Numbered from the stretch's first letter, positions 6,339 through 14,760 are shown. The stretch is DNA of 18,004 nucleotides from Anaerolineales bacterium (GCA_018263655.1 JAANWY010000316.1:1-18004); one strand, 5' to 3'. Made by a program: numbers and translations. The notes: generated from the sequence alone by a model not told the origin.

Positions 6339-8318
6339 ATGCCTCGTCTGCACACACACTGGCTACTGCTAGCCCTCGTGGTCGGCGTGCTCGTACTCTT
6401 GGCGCCATCGACAGCCGGCCTGGCGCAGGAGAATCCCTGGGATGCTTGCCAACGCGGCGCCTTCTCTGTCGAAGAAGACTTCATGATGATGGAAAGCGAA
6501 CCCTTCGATGGCAACCCCTACATCTCCGACGGCGACCTGCTCAGCTTCGATGGGCGGGTGTGCGCCCGCAATGCCGACCTACTCGCTTCCTTCTACGACG
6601 GCACGGCTCCGGCCGACTTGGGGCTCGACGCCGTTGACATGGTTAACATCACGGATCGGTTGATTGCTTTTTCGACTGAACTCGACGATCCCAACGGCAA
6701 ATTCACCGCCGGCGACCTGCTGACAACGCAGGGAGCCATCATCCCCAACATCGCTCTCACCAACGGCTTCGACTTCGGATACGATATCGGTCTGGACGCC
6801 GTCCACTTCGTGGGTACGCGCGACAATATCGTGGGCCTGCTGGGTGAAGCGGCTGGCTTGAGCCGCGATCGCTACCTCGAAGCCCCCGACCTGTTGCTCA
6901 GCCAGCTCAACCAGTGGGGTGTTGAGCTGTGGTTCTCCATCGAGGGCACGCACCTGGTGGGTAATCGCCGGATCCTCGATGGCGACCTGCTGTCAGTGCA
7001 GGGGACCATTGTGGCCAGCAACAAAGATCTACTGCCGTCCACCGTCCCCGCCGGCATCCCCCAGCGTGGCGTGGACTTCGGCCTGGACGCCGTCATCGGG
7101 TCCCGCGCCAGCGATGAGGATGAGCCCCTCACCAGCATCCGATTCTCGACGGAGATCCTGTATCACGGTGAGCCCAGGTTCACCGACGGGGACATCCTGC
7201 GCGGCGGCAACGGCGTGACCCGGAAGAACTGGGAGCTGATCCAACCGTTCGCGCCAGCGGCCGACTTCCTGGGACTGGATGCGCTCTCGACGCCGCTCAT
7301 ACCGCCGCCGCGCGATCCCAACATCCAGTTCATGTGCGGCGATCGATCCGTGGGCAACTTCCAGGGCGGCCTGGTCTCACCCAGTGGCCCCGCGGGCGCC
7401 GGCCTTTACAATAATCCGCCATCAGGCGATCCACCGCGCCAGCCCTGTGGCAATTATGTACCCATCGATGGCTACTTGCCCAGCACGGACGTCAAGCGCT
7501 TCCGTGTCGCCTATCGGCAAGCCAGCGATCTGACCGTGCCCAGCGTGGGCAGCGCCAACGGCATCCGCACCAACTGGGTGCTGTACGAGTGGGACAGCTC
7601 GGCCGCGGCCTGTCTGCCGACCGGCAGCCTGGATACCGATACCAGCGGCTGGATGGTTGCATCCGCTTACCTGGATGCCAAGCTGGGCGGTCCCAGCACC
7701 GGTTTCTGCGCCAATCCAGGTCTGAAATTGGCGGTCTGGGACACCGCCGACCACACGTCCGGGTTTGGCCCCGCCAACCCGGACGGCCACTACCGCCTGT
7801 GGCTGGAGTGGGAGGACACCGGCGGCGCCATGCACCGCGAACCCTTCGATCACTCCATCCAACTCGATAACACGGAGCCGAAGATCAACGATCTGAAGGT
7901 CACGTTGTCCGACGGCACGACTCCGTTGGCTGCTTGTGGTGAAGCCCCCAACGGCGAAAGCATCTTCAAGGTGTTCGGTGACTTCGAGGATGACTATCAT
8001 TGGGGTTATCGCCTGCGCGTACGGGGCGGCGACCCGCCGACAGGTGTAACGTACGGCTGGCACAACTACTACGACGGCACGCCAGAAGTGGCCAACACCG
8101 ACGACACGGGTACCACACCCGATGGCACCACGGTCCACCTGCGCGACATCGACATGACTGATCTAGGCGCGTCCTTCACCGACTGCTGCTATGTCCTGGA
8201 TCTGTGGGTGCGCGATGCCTCCATCCGCCACTCCTTCAACGGCCGTGTGACTAACGACATCACCGGCAGCAGCGCCTGGTGGGACAACGCGTTCCTCACC
8301 TTCGCCGCTGCACCGTAG
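6339..8318 (+). CDS. Exported repeat protein with GDLL/GLDAV repeats and C-terminal extension (paralog 2)
   Basis: Protein of 659 aa, family not recognised. The signal peptide ends near GLAQ (about 30). Residues 37-320 align with the whole repeat part of the preceding protein: GDLL/GDIL at 63-68, 124-128, 213-218 and 283-287, GLDAV or GLDAL at 95-99, 151-155, 248-252 and 312-316, and FSTE/FSIE between them. Residues 320-659 are an extra beta-rich region with several Cys and DHSIQLDNTEPKI, typical of Ig-like surface modules. The FLPVILR tail of paralog 1 is absent. ATG 6339 has AAAGGAG (6326-6332) at good spacing; longer upstream frames run into the end of paralog 1. The gap to paralog 1 is 101 nt. 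A tandem duplication followed by C-terminal fusion or loss is inferred. It probably acts outside the cell. Confidence 0.87.
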   Translation: MPRLHTHWLLLALVVGVLVLLAPSTAGLAQENPWDACQRGAFSVEEDFMMMESEPFDGNPYISDGDLLSFDGRVCARNADLLASFYDGTAPADLGLDAVDMVNITDRLIAFSTELDDPNGKFTAGDLLTTQGAIIPNIALTNGFDFGYDIGLDAVHFVGTRDNIVGLLGEAAGLSRDRYLEAPDLLLSQLNQWGVELWFSIEGTHLVGNRRILDGDLLSVQGTIVASNKDLLPSTVPAGIPQRGVDFGLDAVIGSRASDEDEPLTSIRFSTEILYHGEPRFTDGDILRGGNGVTRKNWELIQPFAPAADFLGLDALSTPLIPPPRDPNIQFMCGDRSVGNFQGGLVSPSGPAGAGLYNNPPSGDPPRQPCGNYVPIDGYLPSTDVKRFRVAYRQASDLTVPSVGSANGIRTNWVLYEWDSSAAACLPTGSLDTDTSGWMVASAYLDAKLGGPSTGFCANPGLKLAVWDTADHTSGFGPANPDGHYRLWLEWEDTGGAMHREPFDHSIQLDNTEPKINDLKVTLSDGTTPLAACGEAPNGESIFKVFGDFEDDYHWGYRLRVRGGDPPTGVTYGWHNYYDGTPEVANTDDTGTTPDGTTVHLRDIDMTDLGASFTDCCYVLDLWVRDASIRHSFNGRVTNDITGSSAWWDNAFLTFAAAP

Positions 8319-8331
8319 GCCATTTAACCCA

Positions 8332-8372
8332 CAGTGGGGGCGATGCATTGTCGCCCCCACTGCCCCATTTTT
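8332..8372 (+). terminator. Intrinsic terminator after the paralog pair
   Basis: CAGTGGGGGCGA (8332-8343) pairs perfectly with TCGCCCCCACTG (8351-8362), a 12-bp stem with a 7-nt loop. GCCCCA and five T follow. The loop region shares GCATTGTC with the hairpin at 2893-2919. It also separates this unit from the converging - strand operon. Confidence 0.8.
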
Positions 8373-8395
8373 CCGGTCTGTCCTTACGGTAGCGC

Positions 8396-8432
8396 GGTCA
8401 GGAGACCTGTCTGCCGTGCTGGCACAGGCAGG
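8396..8432. repeat. Short dispersed palindromic repeat
   Basis: GGTCAGGAGACC (8396-8407) is identical to 17989-18000. CCTGTCTG (8406-8413) can pair with CAGGCAGG (8425-8432) with one G-T wobble. It resembles the GC-rich core of the 306-554 unit. It lies between two converging genes and has no T-run. Confidence 0.45.
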
Positions 8433-8474
8433 CCGGCCACAGCGGTGTTAGTTCGGTGACGCTCTCACACGGTC

Positions 8475-8972
8475 TCAATCACTCTCCCGGCGTAAGAAAG
8501 CGATGACGTGACTCAGTCCCAGAACCGCGAGCAGCCCTAGCAGCACTGCTACACCGAAGTTAAGATCGATTGTGACCAGGAGAGGGGGGCTAGCCAACAA
8601 CAAGCCCAAGCCCGCCACAAAGAGCAGCCGGCGAAGGTGTTCGCGCTCCAACTCACGCTCGCCCTCAACCCGCTTCACAGATGTCAGTCGTCGCGCGAAG
8701 TGATCTAGATCCCAGGCAGAAAGCGCCGCGACGGTGCCAAGGAGCATCCAGCCGGCTGCCGCGCCGAGCACCAGACCAACCGCCGCGCCCCCGACGAGCG
8801 ACACCAGACAAATCGAGCCAACCCAGTTCCAGCCTCGTCGCCGGCCCACGTACCAGAGCAGACCGATCACCGCGAACAGCAGCGCCCACGCCCGCCACGG
8901 ACTCAGGGCGTAGCCAAGGGCCAGCCAGCCGGCGGCCAGCCCGATACTGGCGGACGAAGCCTTTGCCGTCAC
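8475..8972 (-). CDS. Small polytopic membrane protein, unknown
   Basis: Predicted 165-aa integral membrane protein. Hydrophobic segments lie at about residues 7-24, 27-43, 52-75 and 77-90. A charged, probably cytoplasmic helix follows (HFARRLTSVKRVEGERELEREHLRRL), then two further segments to the C-terminus, for five or six helices. Start: GTG at 8972 overlaps the DUF58 stop as GTGA (8972-8969). This coupling and the absence of hydrophobic sequence before it favour this start over longer upstream frames. It is the last gene of the - strand cluster. No family recognised; a role with the MoxR/DUF58 proteins is inferred from position only. Confidence 0.75.
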   Translation of the reverse strand: MTAKASSASIGLAAGWLALGYALSPWRAWALLFAVIGLLWYVGRRRGWNWVGSICLVSLVGGAAVGLVLGAAAGWMLLGTVAALSAWDLDHFARRLTSVKRVEGERELEREHLRRLLFVAGLGLLLASPPLLVTIDLNFGVAVLLGLLAVLGLSHVIAFLRRESD

Positions 8973-10255
8973 GGGCTTACGCCCACGGCGCGGTACCAGA
9001 GCGGCACCCGGCCAAGCGACGCATGCGCAACCTGGTCGAAAGGCGCGTCCACTTGCCAGTCCAGGACGCGGATGCCGGCCTGCCACAGCCACCGGATCAA
9101 CAGACCCCGCTCCAGCCTAGCGATGCGAGCAGCCAGTTCGACGGACGGTTTCCGCCGCAGCCTCTTCGCTTCGAAGTCAACGGGGTCGGGGCTGATGACG
9201 AGAAGCTGATACCCGCGCGCTCGCAGTCGCACGAGCATTTGTACATCGTCCTCGAAGAGCGGGCTGATCAGGACGAGCTGCGAGTGAGCGGGGAACAGGC
9301 GTGTCGGCAGGTGCTCCAACTTGTCGAAGACAAGGCTGTCACCCAGCTCGGCGCGGGCTAACGCCTGCAGGATACGCTCGCGCTGGACTTTGCCGTAGCC
9401 AGGGAAGGTCCAGTCCACAAACCCTCCGTACATTAGCAACCCGACCCGGTTGCCGTCATTCAAGAAAGACTCAGCCAGCGCAGCGGTAGCTTCGACGGCG
9501 TGCTCAAAAAGAGAATCACCGCTGGACCAGACATTGCTCCGCCGGCGCACGTCCAGAATCAGCCCCACATCGGCGACGCGCTCTTGCTCAAACGCATTGG
9601 CGAAGAACGCCCCTGGGTGGCGAGCATTGGCCCGCCAGTTGATCCAGCGCATAGGGTCCCCCGGTTGGTACGCCCGCACCTCAAAGAACTCCACGCCGGC
9701 ACCACCCTGTCGGGCGGGGATCAACCCGGAGTAGACGCGCGTCCGCCGCGGCCGGATGGGGATGCGCTGCAGCTTCAAGACCCTCGGTAGAACGAGGAGC
9801 CGGCCGGGGGCCGAGATTATCACCCTGCGCCGGAAAAGGCCGAAGCGATCACTGGCTGTGACCTGGGCGTCGGAAAAATGATAACTTCCGCGTAGCCCAC
9901 TCACGGTGTACGCCAACTCGACGACCGCACCGCGGGCGAGCGGCGTGAGCACTCGTGATTCTCCCTCGACGAGGTCTAGCTCAGATGGCAGAAGGTCCTC
10001 CAAGAGCACACACTCCAAGGACGGACCTTCGTTAGTGATCGAAAGCTTGACCGTGACAGGCGTACCGGGCGATACTCGATCGGTACTCAGGCTCCGCGCG
10101 ACCGTCAACTGAGGCTCCTGCGGCTCATACAGCAAGCCGGCACCCAGATAAACTACCAGCGGGATCGCCAGCGCGAGCAGTTCGCCGCTCCGCATGGTCA
10201 GGCTCACGAGGATGAGCCCGTAGATCAAGCCGCCTAGCAGAAGAAGACGTCGCAT
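8969..10255 (-). CDS. DUF58 domain-containing protein
   Basis: Membrane-anchored DUF58 protein of 428 aa, usually the partner of MoxR ATPases in cell-envelope or complex-assembly functions that remain poorly defined. Two N-terminal hydrophobic segments (about 4-20 and 24-43) are followed by a beta-rich region (50-150). The DUF58 core is GVEFFEVRAYQPGDPMRWIN at 187-206, continuing WRANARH. A VWA-like strand follows (VGLILDVRRRS, about 230-240). The metal-site motif DxSxS expected in classical VWA domains is not intact: Asp is kept but the serines at the spacing are replaced. No strong Shine-Dalgarno is visible before the ATG. The gene begins 34 nt after moxR and overlaps the next gene by 4 nt. 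Confidence 0.88.
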   Translation of the reverse strand: MRRLLLLGGLIYGLILVSLTMRSGELLALAIPLVVYLGAGLLYEPQEPQLTVARSLSTDRVSPGTPVTVKLSITNEGPSLECVLLEDLLPSELDLVEGESRVLTPLARGAVVELAYTVSGLRGSYHFSDAQVTASDRFGLFRRRVIISAPGRLLVLPRVLKLQRIPIRPRRTRVYSGLIPARQGGAGVEFFEVRAYQPGDPMRWINWRANARHPGAFFANAFEQERVADVGLILDVRRRSNVWSSGDSLFEHAVEATAALAESFLNDGNRVGLLMYGGFVDWTFPGYGKVQRERILQALARAELGDSLVFDKLEHLPTRLFPAHSQLVLISPLFEDDVQMLVRLRARGYQLLVISPDPVDFEAKRLRRKPSVELAARIARLERGLLIRWLWQAGIRVLDWQVDAPFDQVAHASLGRVPLWYRAVGVSP

Positions 10256-10289
10256 AGAATCACAAGTGGAAGGCTAAACGCTCCGTCGT

Positions 10290-11252
10290 CTACTCAACAT
10301 TAACAACGGGCACAGAGGTCTGGCGCAAGATGTCGGCGATCACGTTGTTGCCGGCGCCGCGCTTCATCCACAGATCGGGGACCAGGATCAAGCGATGGAT
10401 GAGGGCCGGCTTGGCGAAAGCTTTCACATCGTCGGGGAGCACATAGCTGCGCCCCTCCAGCGCCGCCCGCGCCCGCGTGAGTTTGAGCAGTGCCAAAGAG
10501 CCCCGGGGACTGGCCCCTACGGCCGTCCGTCGATCACGGCGGGTCGCGTTGACCAAGGTGACCATGTAGCGCTCAATGTCCGGATCGACGTGCACCTCCT
10601 CAACAGCGCGCCGCATCGCCAGCAGCTCTTCGGCGTCGGTCACCTGCTCCAGCTCGACCTCGTCGCGCCGCCGCTCGCGCCGCCGTCGCAAGACCTCCTG
10701 CTCCTCCTCCAGCGAGGGGTAGCCCACGGACAGCTTCATGATGAAGCGATCGAGTTGAGCTTCCGGCAGTGGAAATGTTCCTTCGTATTCGATTGGATTC
10801 TGGGTGGCGATTACGATGAAGGGAGCCGGCAGCTTCATGGTCTCGCCCTCAAGCGTTACCTGATATTCCTGCATCGCTTCCAGGAGGGCCGACTGCGTCT
10901 TCGGCGAGGCGCGGTTGATCTCGTCGGCCAGAATGATGTTGGCGAACAGCGGTCCCTTGCGAAGCTCAAAGCGGTTCTGAGCCCGGTTGTAGATGTAGCC
11001 CCCCGTGATGTCACCAGGCAGCAGATCGGGTGTGAACTGAATGCGCTTGAAGGCTAGCCCCAACGCCGTGGCAAAGCTCCTGGCGATGAGGGTCTTGGCC
11101 AGCCCGGGGTAGTCTTCTAGAAGCACGTGGCCGCCGGCCAAGGCAGCCGCCATGATCTGTTCCAGCAACCGTCGCTTCCCCACCACGGCCCGTTCGACCT
11201 CTTCGATCACCCGGTGCCCTCGCGCAGCTACGCCAGCAGCGTCAGCGTTCAC
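10290..11252 (-). CDS. moxR: MoxR-family AAA+ ATPase
   Basis: Cytoplasmic AAA+ ATPase of 320 aa from the MoxR group, thought to act as a chaperone for partner complexes, commonly together with DUF58 proteins. Walker A is EDYPGLAKT (46-54), the MoxR-style variant of the P-loop. Walker B is IILADE (106-111), followed by INRASPKTQSALLEAM, sensor ATQNP (149-153) and the Arg in LDRF (169). The C-terminal lid carries GASPRGSLALLKLTRARA. Start: GTG at 11252 has GGAGG 6 nt upstream and overlaps the stop of the preceding gene by 11 nt. Length and motifs are normal. Its client is unknown; the neighbours suggest a membrane assembly. Confidence 0.93.
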   Translation of the reverse strand: MNADAAGVAARGHRVIEEVERAVVGKRRLLEQIMAAALAGGHVLLEDYPGLAKTLIARSFATALGLAFKRIQFTPDLLPGDITGGYIYNRAQNRFELRKGPLFANIILADEINRASPKTQSALLEAMQEYQVTLEGETMKLPAPFIVIATQNPIEYEGTFPLPEAQLDRFIMKLSVGYPSLEEEQEVLRRRRERRRDEVELEQVTDAEELLAMRRAVEEVHVDPDIERYMVTLVNATRRDRRTAVGASPRGSLALLKLTRARAALEGRSYVLPDDVKAFAKPALIHRLILVPDLWMKRGAGNNVIADILRQTSVPVVNVE

Positions 11253-11847
11253 CGTGTACCTCCAGTTGAGCCTCCAGGAACTGGACTACGTGCTCCAGGT
11301 CAACGTCGAAGGGAGACCGCTGTCCAGCAGACTGAGATCGGCGGTCGAAAGTCAAGAAGGTCCGATGAGAAGTCGCCTCCAGGCCGGCTTGCAAATACAC
11401 ACGGACCTCGGGAGGCAACTCCAACTTCCCCTTTTTGAGTTGCTCTTGGACCTGCTCTGATGCGAGCTGCCCCCGGTAGGCCAGCGCTTCCACAGATAGA
11501 TGGCCCAACTGGTGTGCGAGTCGCCACCTCGAGTAGCTGCCGCGAGTGGCCAGTTCTATTTGCCTCGACCAACGCGCTACTGGGCCTTCCTGCCGGGTCT
11601 CGGGGCCCAGTTCCTCCCGGGCCGGCGCTCTTCTTCCCCTCAAGCTTCGGACGGCCACGTATACGGCGATGACGAGGAAGATTGCCCAGACAAGCGCCTG
11701 GGGAAGCATCCCAACAACGAGTTGTGCGATCCAAGAGGCATAAAGCAGGGGGACGACGACCGTTTCACGGACGAATTCTCTAAGGTACCACCCCAGCCCG
11801 GCCACGATGAGCGAAGCCAGACTTGCGACTAGGAGCCGGCGTCTCAC
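11242..11847 (-). CDS. Two-helix membrane protein of the MoxR cluster, unknown
   Basis: Predicted 201-aa protein with hydrophobic segments at about 4-22 and 35-67, then a soluble C-terminal domain of about 130 aa. That domain has a basic stretch, helices such as GHLSVEALAYRGQL, and a YLQAGLEATSHRTF region. GTG at 11847 forms a 4-nt GTGA overlap with the DUF4129 stop and has GGAGGGG just upstream, so it is chosen over a start 13 codons earlier. I cannot assign a family. MoxR/DUF58/DUF4129 clusters in other prokaryotes often include one such short two-helix protein, so it may be the counterpart here. Confidence 0.78.
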   Translation of the reverse strand: MRRRLLVASLASLIVAGLGWYLREFVRETVVVPLLYASWIAQLVVGMLPQALVWAIFLVIAVYVAVRSLRGRRAPAREELGPETRQEGPVARWSRQIELATRGSYSRWRLAHQLGHLSVEALAYRGQLASEQVQEQLKKGKLELPPEVRVYLQAGLEATSHRTFLTFDRRSQSAGQRSPFDVDLEHVVQFLEAQLEVHGER

Positions 11848-12716
11848 CCGACCCCTCCAGCAGCCCGGGCGATGGCCGTCAAGCACGCCTCAGCCTCGCG
11901 CCTCTCCTCCTCGCCCGGGGGCGTCGCTCCGTAGCGGGCGTCTTCGAACAAGCGCGTGAGCCGGCGCACATCTTCGCGCGGCAGCCCCACTTGCGCTAGA
12001 CGCCTCTCGAACTCGCGCGGCGTCATCCCTGGCTGGCGATCGAGGCCTCGTCGCTCGCTTAAGACCCGGCTCATCTCAGCGTAACAACGGACCACGGCGT
12101 TCTTGAAATCGCCGCCGGCGTGCAACACTTGCAACGTGTGTTGAGCTTCCTCGGCCAATTGGTCCACCGCGTCTTCCGACTGCCGGCGGCGGAGGTACCC
12201 ACCCACCCAGAACAACACCCCGACGAGCAGCGCGGCGACGCCAAGGCTCGCAAAAATGACGAGCCATTCAGGTGGACTGGCCGTGAATTCTGTACGCGCA
12301 GGCGTAGAGGGCAGAACGGGCGTCGGCATGGCCTGTGGCATTTGCCCGAGCGTCACTCGCCCCTCGCTGACGGCGCGGACGAACGCCTGGTACATGATCA
12401 GAAACGAGATCATGATCAGCAGGTCTCTGAGTACCCGTTTTCTCGCTTCAGGCGAGATGATGAAGTGGATGATGGAGAACGGCAAGAGTAGCACAAAGAG
12501 GAAGACCAGCCCTCGCCAGACGATCTCGAAAACGGAGCTGTCTGGTTGCCCTTCGCCTTCGACGATGCTGAGAGCCTCAGGTCTCAGCGAGAGCGCGAAG
12601 GGCTTCCCAGGGCGCAGTTCGAGATTAGAGAGGCCGGCCGCCAGAAGAATGAGCGCCAGCACAGCAGCGCCCAAGACGATGAGACGCCGGAGTTGTCCGC
12701 GTCGCACGCGCTGCAT
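11844..12716 (-). CDS. DUF4129 domain-containing membrane protein
   Basis: Protein of 290 aa with four hydrophobic segments (about 11-28, 66-87, 96-115, 150-174). The C-terminal cytoplasmic domain at 204-282 has the DUF4129 pattern: AVVRCYAEMSRVLSERRG, then GMTPREFERRL, RRLTRLFEDARYG and a final helix. DUF4129 usually sits at the end of transglutaminase-like proteins (TgpA type) or in separate proteins beside MoxR and DUF58; no transglutaminase domain is present here. ATG 12716 is preferred because GAGGTGA (12728-12722 on the - strand) lies 5 nt before it; a GTG three codons upstream would overlap that site. It starts 23 nt after the antiporter gene ends. Function unknown. Confidence 0.85.
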   Translation of the reverse strand: MQRVRRGQLRRLIVLGAAVLALILLAAGLSNLELRPGKPFALSLRPEALSIVEGEGQPDSSVFEIVWRGLVFLFVLLLPFSIIHFIISPEARKRVLRDLLIMISFLIMYQAFVRAVSEGRVTLGQMPQAMPTPVLPSTPARTEFTASPPEWLVIFASLGVAALLVGVLFWVGGYLRRRQSEDAVDQLAEEAQHTLQVLHAGGDFKNAVVRCYAEMSRVLSERRGLDRQPGMTPREFERRLAQVGLPREDVRRLTRLFEDARYGATPPGEEERREAEACLTAIARAAGGVG

Positions 12717-12739
12717 CGCACTCACCTCAGAAGTGGGGG

Positions 12740-14629
12740 CTACCGCCCGTCCCGGGCGAAAAGCCGAGCTGCACTATCTACGTCGGTATCGGCTCCCACG
12801 AGCGTGATGGTATCGTTTGCACGCAACTTCGTCTGGCGGTCCGGCACAAGGACGTCCCCCCGGCGCTCGATCATCAGCACAATCGCATCCCCCGGCAACG
12901 TCACCTCGTTCAGGCGCCGTCCAATCAGGTCGGGGTTCTGGAGCTTAATCTCGCGGACTTCGCGCACTTCGTCGACGTCGGCCGTCATCGAGAAGGCAGC
13001 CGGGCTCAAGACCATGCCTTCCATGATCAGCACCGTGGAGTACGCGGGGTTCACCACCCGTGCACCGAGCCGGCGGAATCGATCGTTCTGCACAGGATCT
13101 CGAACCCATGACACGATGTTCTCGACTCCGTACACCTGTCGAGCCATGCGACATATCCGCAAGTTGTCTTCATCGCTCTCTTCCATGGCGACCACGGCCC
13201 GCGCTTGTCTGACTTCAGCCCTCCGTAGGGCATCAGCCAGTGAAACGCTTTGCTCCGGACAGATAGACGGGATGCCTATCGCCAGAGCCTGCTGGTTCTG
13301 ATCGATATCGCCGCAAACTAGAACCGCATCGAGATTGTGCTCGCGGAGCCGGCGCGTCAGCAAGGCAGCGCTCTTTTGTGAGCCCATAACGATGACGCGA
13401 TTGCGCTCTGTTTCTCGCTCTGGCGCCAGCCGGTTGAAGAGTATGGGGGACACCGTGCAGGTGATGACGGCGACAAGGATGATGCCCGAGTTCACGGCAT
13501 CGGAGATGAGGCCCAGCTCCAACCCGATAGCGGCAGCGGCGATGATGAGGGATAGACGCGAACTCAAGAGTGCGCCGGCGGCCAAGGTTTCGCGCCACGA
13601 ATACTTGAGACGATATAAGAGCGCTGCCAGGAACTTCACTGCGTATGCAATAACGATGAGAAGCGGCACGAGCAGCAAAGTCGAGCGCGAGCTCAGGAGC
13701 GCCGGCAGGTCGAAGCTGACGCCGACCATCACGAAGAAAATCGGAATGAAGAACCCGTAGCCGATGGCGTCCAGCTTCTCGCGGAGGATGGAGCCATCCC
13801 CTTCGGACAGCAGTGAGATGATGACGCCGGCCAAGAATGCCCCGAGTATGTTCTCGATACCCAAGCTCTCGGCGAGGGCGATGAACACCAGCGCCAACGC
13901 AAACGACCCCCGCAGCTTGATCTGGGAAGTCGCTGACGACAGTTCCTCGAAAACGCGCTCAGCGGGTAAGTGTCGCTGGAAGATGGCCGCCGCGCGATAG
14001 ACTGTGACGAAAGCACCGAACAGAATCAGCACCAGCAACACGTCTAAGGTTAGTCCTTGGCTGCGTAGCAGCACATAGATGCTGATTAGGAGAATGCTGG
14101 CGAAATCTGCGATCAAGGATGCCATGAGGATCGACTGTCCATAGTCATCCCGCGTCAGGCCCTGTTCCTTGAGCACTGGCACCACCACCCCCAGAGAGGT
14201 CGTTGAGAGTATCAGCGCCATGATCCAGGGGTCCTTGATCAGACCCTGGCCCCGCAGATAGAACGCTGGAATGGTTGACCCCACCAGCGTCAGACCGAAC
14301 ATCGCCCCCCCGATCACGAATGGGCTGTCGATCAGTTGGCGGAGTCTCCCTCCGCTCGACTGGGCCATCTGGCGGGACACTGCGGATAGGTCGATCTCCA
14401 GCCCGGAAAGGAACATCAGATAGGCGAATCCCAGAACCGAGAGAACCTCGAGCACGAAGTTCTCTGTAACCAGGCCCAAACCGCTCTTGCCGAAAACCAT
14501 GCCGGCCAGGATCTCTCCAACCACAATCGGAATCGTGAAGCGCTTGATGCGCGAGAGGGCAAAAGGCACAACAAACGCAAGGCCGATTACGATTAGCAAA
14601 GGGACGAAAGATATTTCTTCTGAGTGCAT
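12740..14629 (-). CDS. CPA2-family cation/proton antiporter with RCK domains
   Basis: Protein of 629 aa. Residues 1-400 form a 12-13 helix exchanger core of the CPA2 (KefB/KefC, Na+/H+ exchanger) type, with FLSGLEIDL (73-81), LSTTSLGVVVPVLKEQ (141-156), the buried Asp in LIADFAS (172-178) and FFVMVGVSFDL (298-308). A cytoplasmic RCK_N domain follows at about 411-535 and an RCK_C domain at about 550-625. The nucleotide-loop motif, usually GxGxxG, reads MGSQKSA (415-421), so NAD(H)-type binding may be altered or lost. It should exchange K+ or Na+ for protons across the inner membrane. ATG 14629 has GAGGAA about 10 nt upstream. It heads the cluster that continues with DUF4129, MoxR and DUF58. 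Ion selectivity is not decidable. Confidence 0.88.
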   Translation of the reverse strand: MHSEEISFVPLLIVIGLAFVVPFALSRIKRFTIPIVVGEILAGMVFGKSGLGLVTENFVLEVLSVLGFAYLMFLSGLEIDLSAVSRQMAQSSGGRLRQLIDSPFVIGGAMFGLTLVGSTIPAFYLRGQGLIKDPWIMALILSTTSLGVVVPVLKEQGLTRDDYGQSILMASLIADFASILLISIYVLLRSQGLTLDVLLVLILFGAFVTVYRAAAIFQRHLPAERVFEELSSATSQIKLRGSFALALVFIALAESLGIENILGAFLAGVIISLLSEGDGSILREKLDAIGYGFFIPIFFVMVGVSFDLPALLSSRSTLLLVPLLIVIAYAVKFLAALLYRLKYSWRETLAAGALLSSRLSLIIAAAAIGLELGLISDAVNSGIILVAVITCTVSPILFNRLAPERETERNRVIVMGSQKSAALLTRRLREHNLDAVLVCGDIDQNQQALAIGIPSICPEQSVSLADALRRAEVRQARAVVAMEESDEDNLRICRMARQVYGVENIVSWVRDPVQNDRFRRLGARVVNPAYSTVLIMEGMVLSPAAFSMTADVDEVREVREIKLQNPDLIGRRLNEVTLPGDAIVLMIERRGDVLVPDRQTKLRANDTITLVGADTDVDSAARLFARDGR

Positions 14630-14760
14630 AGGATTATGTTCCTCGTAGACAACTACTTAGGCTGCCACTCATGCAGTTGCAGAGTGTGGGCTGGGATTAA
14701 GTGGACCCAGCGTTGGAGGGGGAAATCGAGAGCGTTTGGCCCGAATTAGTTGAGTGTGGC

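Noticed and set aside
7422..8138. 238-aa frame antisense to paralog 2
   Set aside because: Opposite a well-supported exported protein; no start context and no recognisable domain.
8406..8432. Hairpin as terminator of the - strand cluster
   Set aside because: No T-run on the - strand side and the stem is short with a wobble; classed as a repeat instead.
10395..11057. 220-aa frame antisense to moxR
   Set aside because: Shadow frame; the - strand frame has all MoxR motifs.
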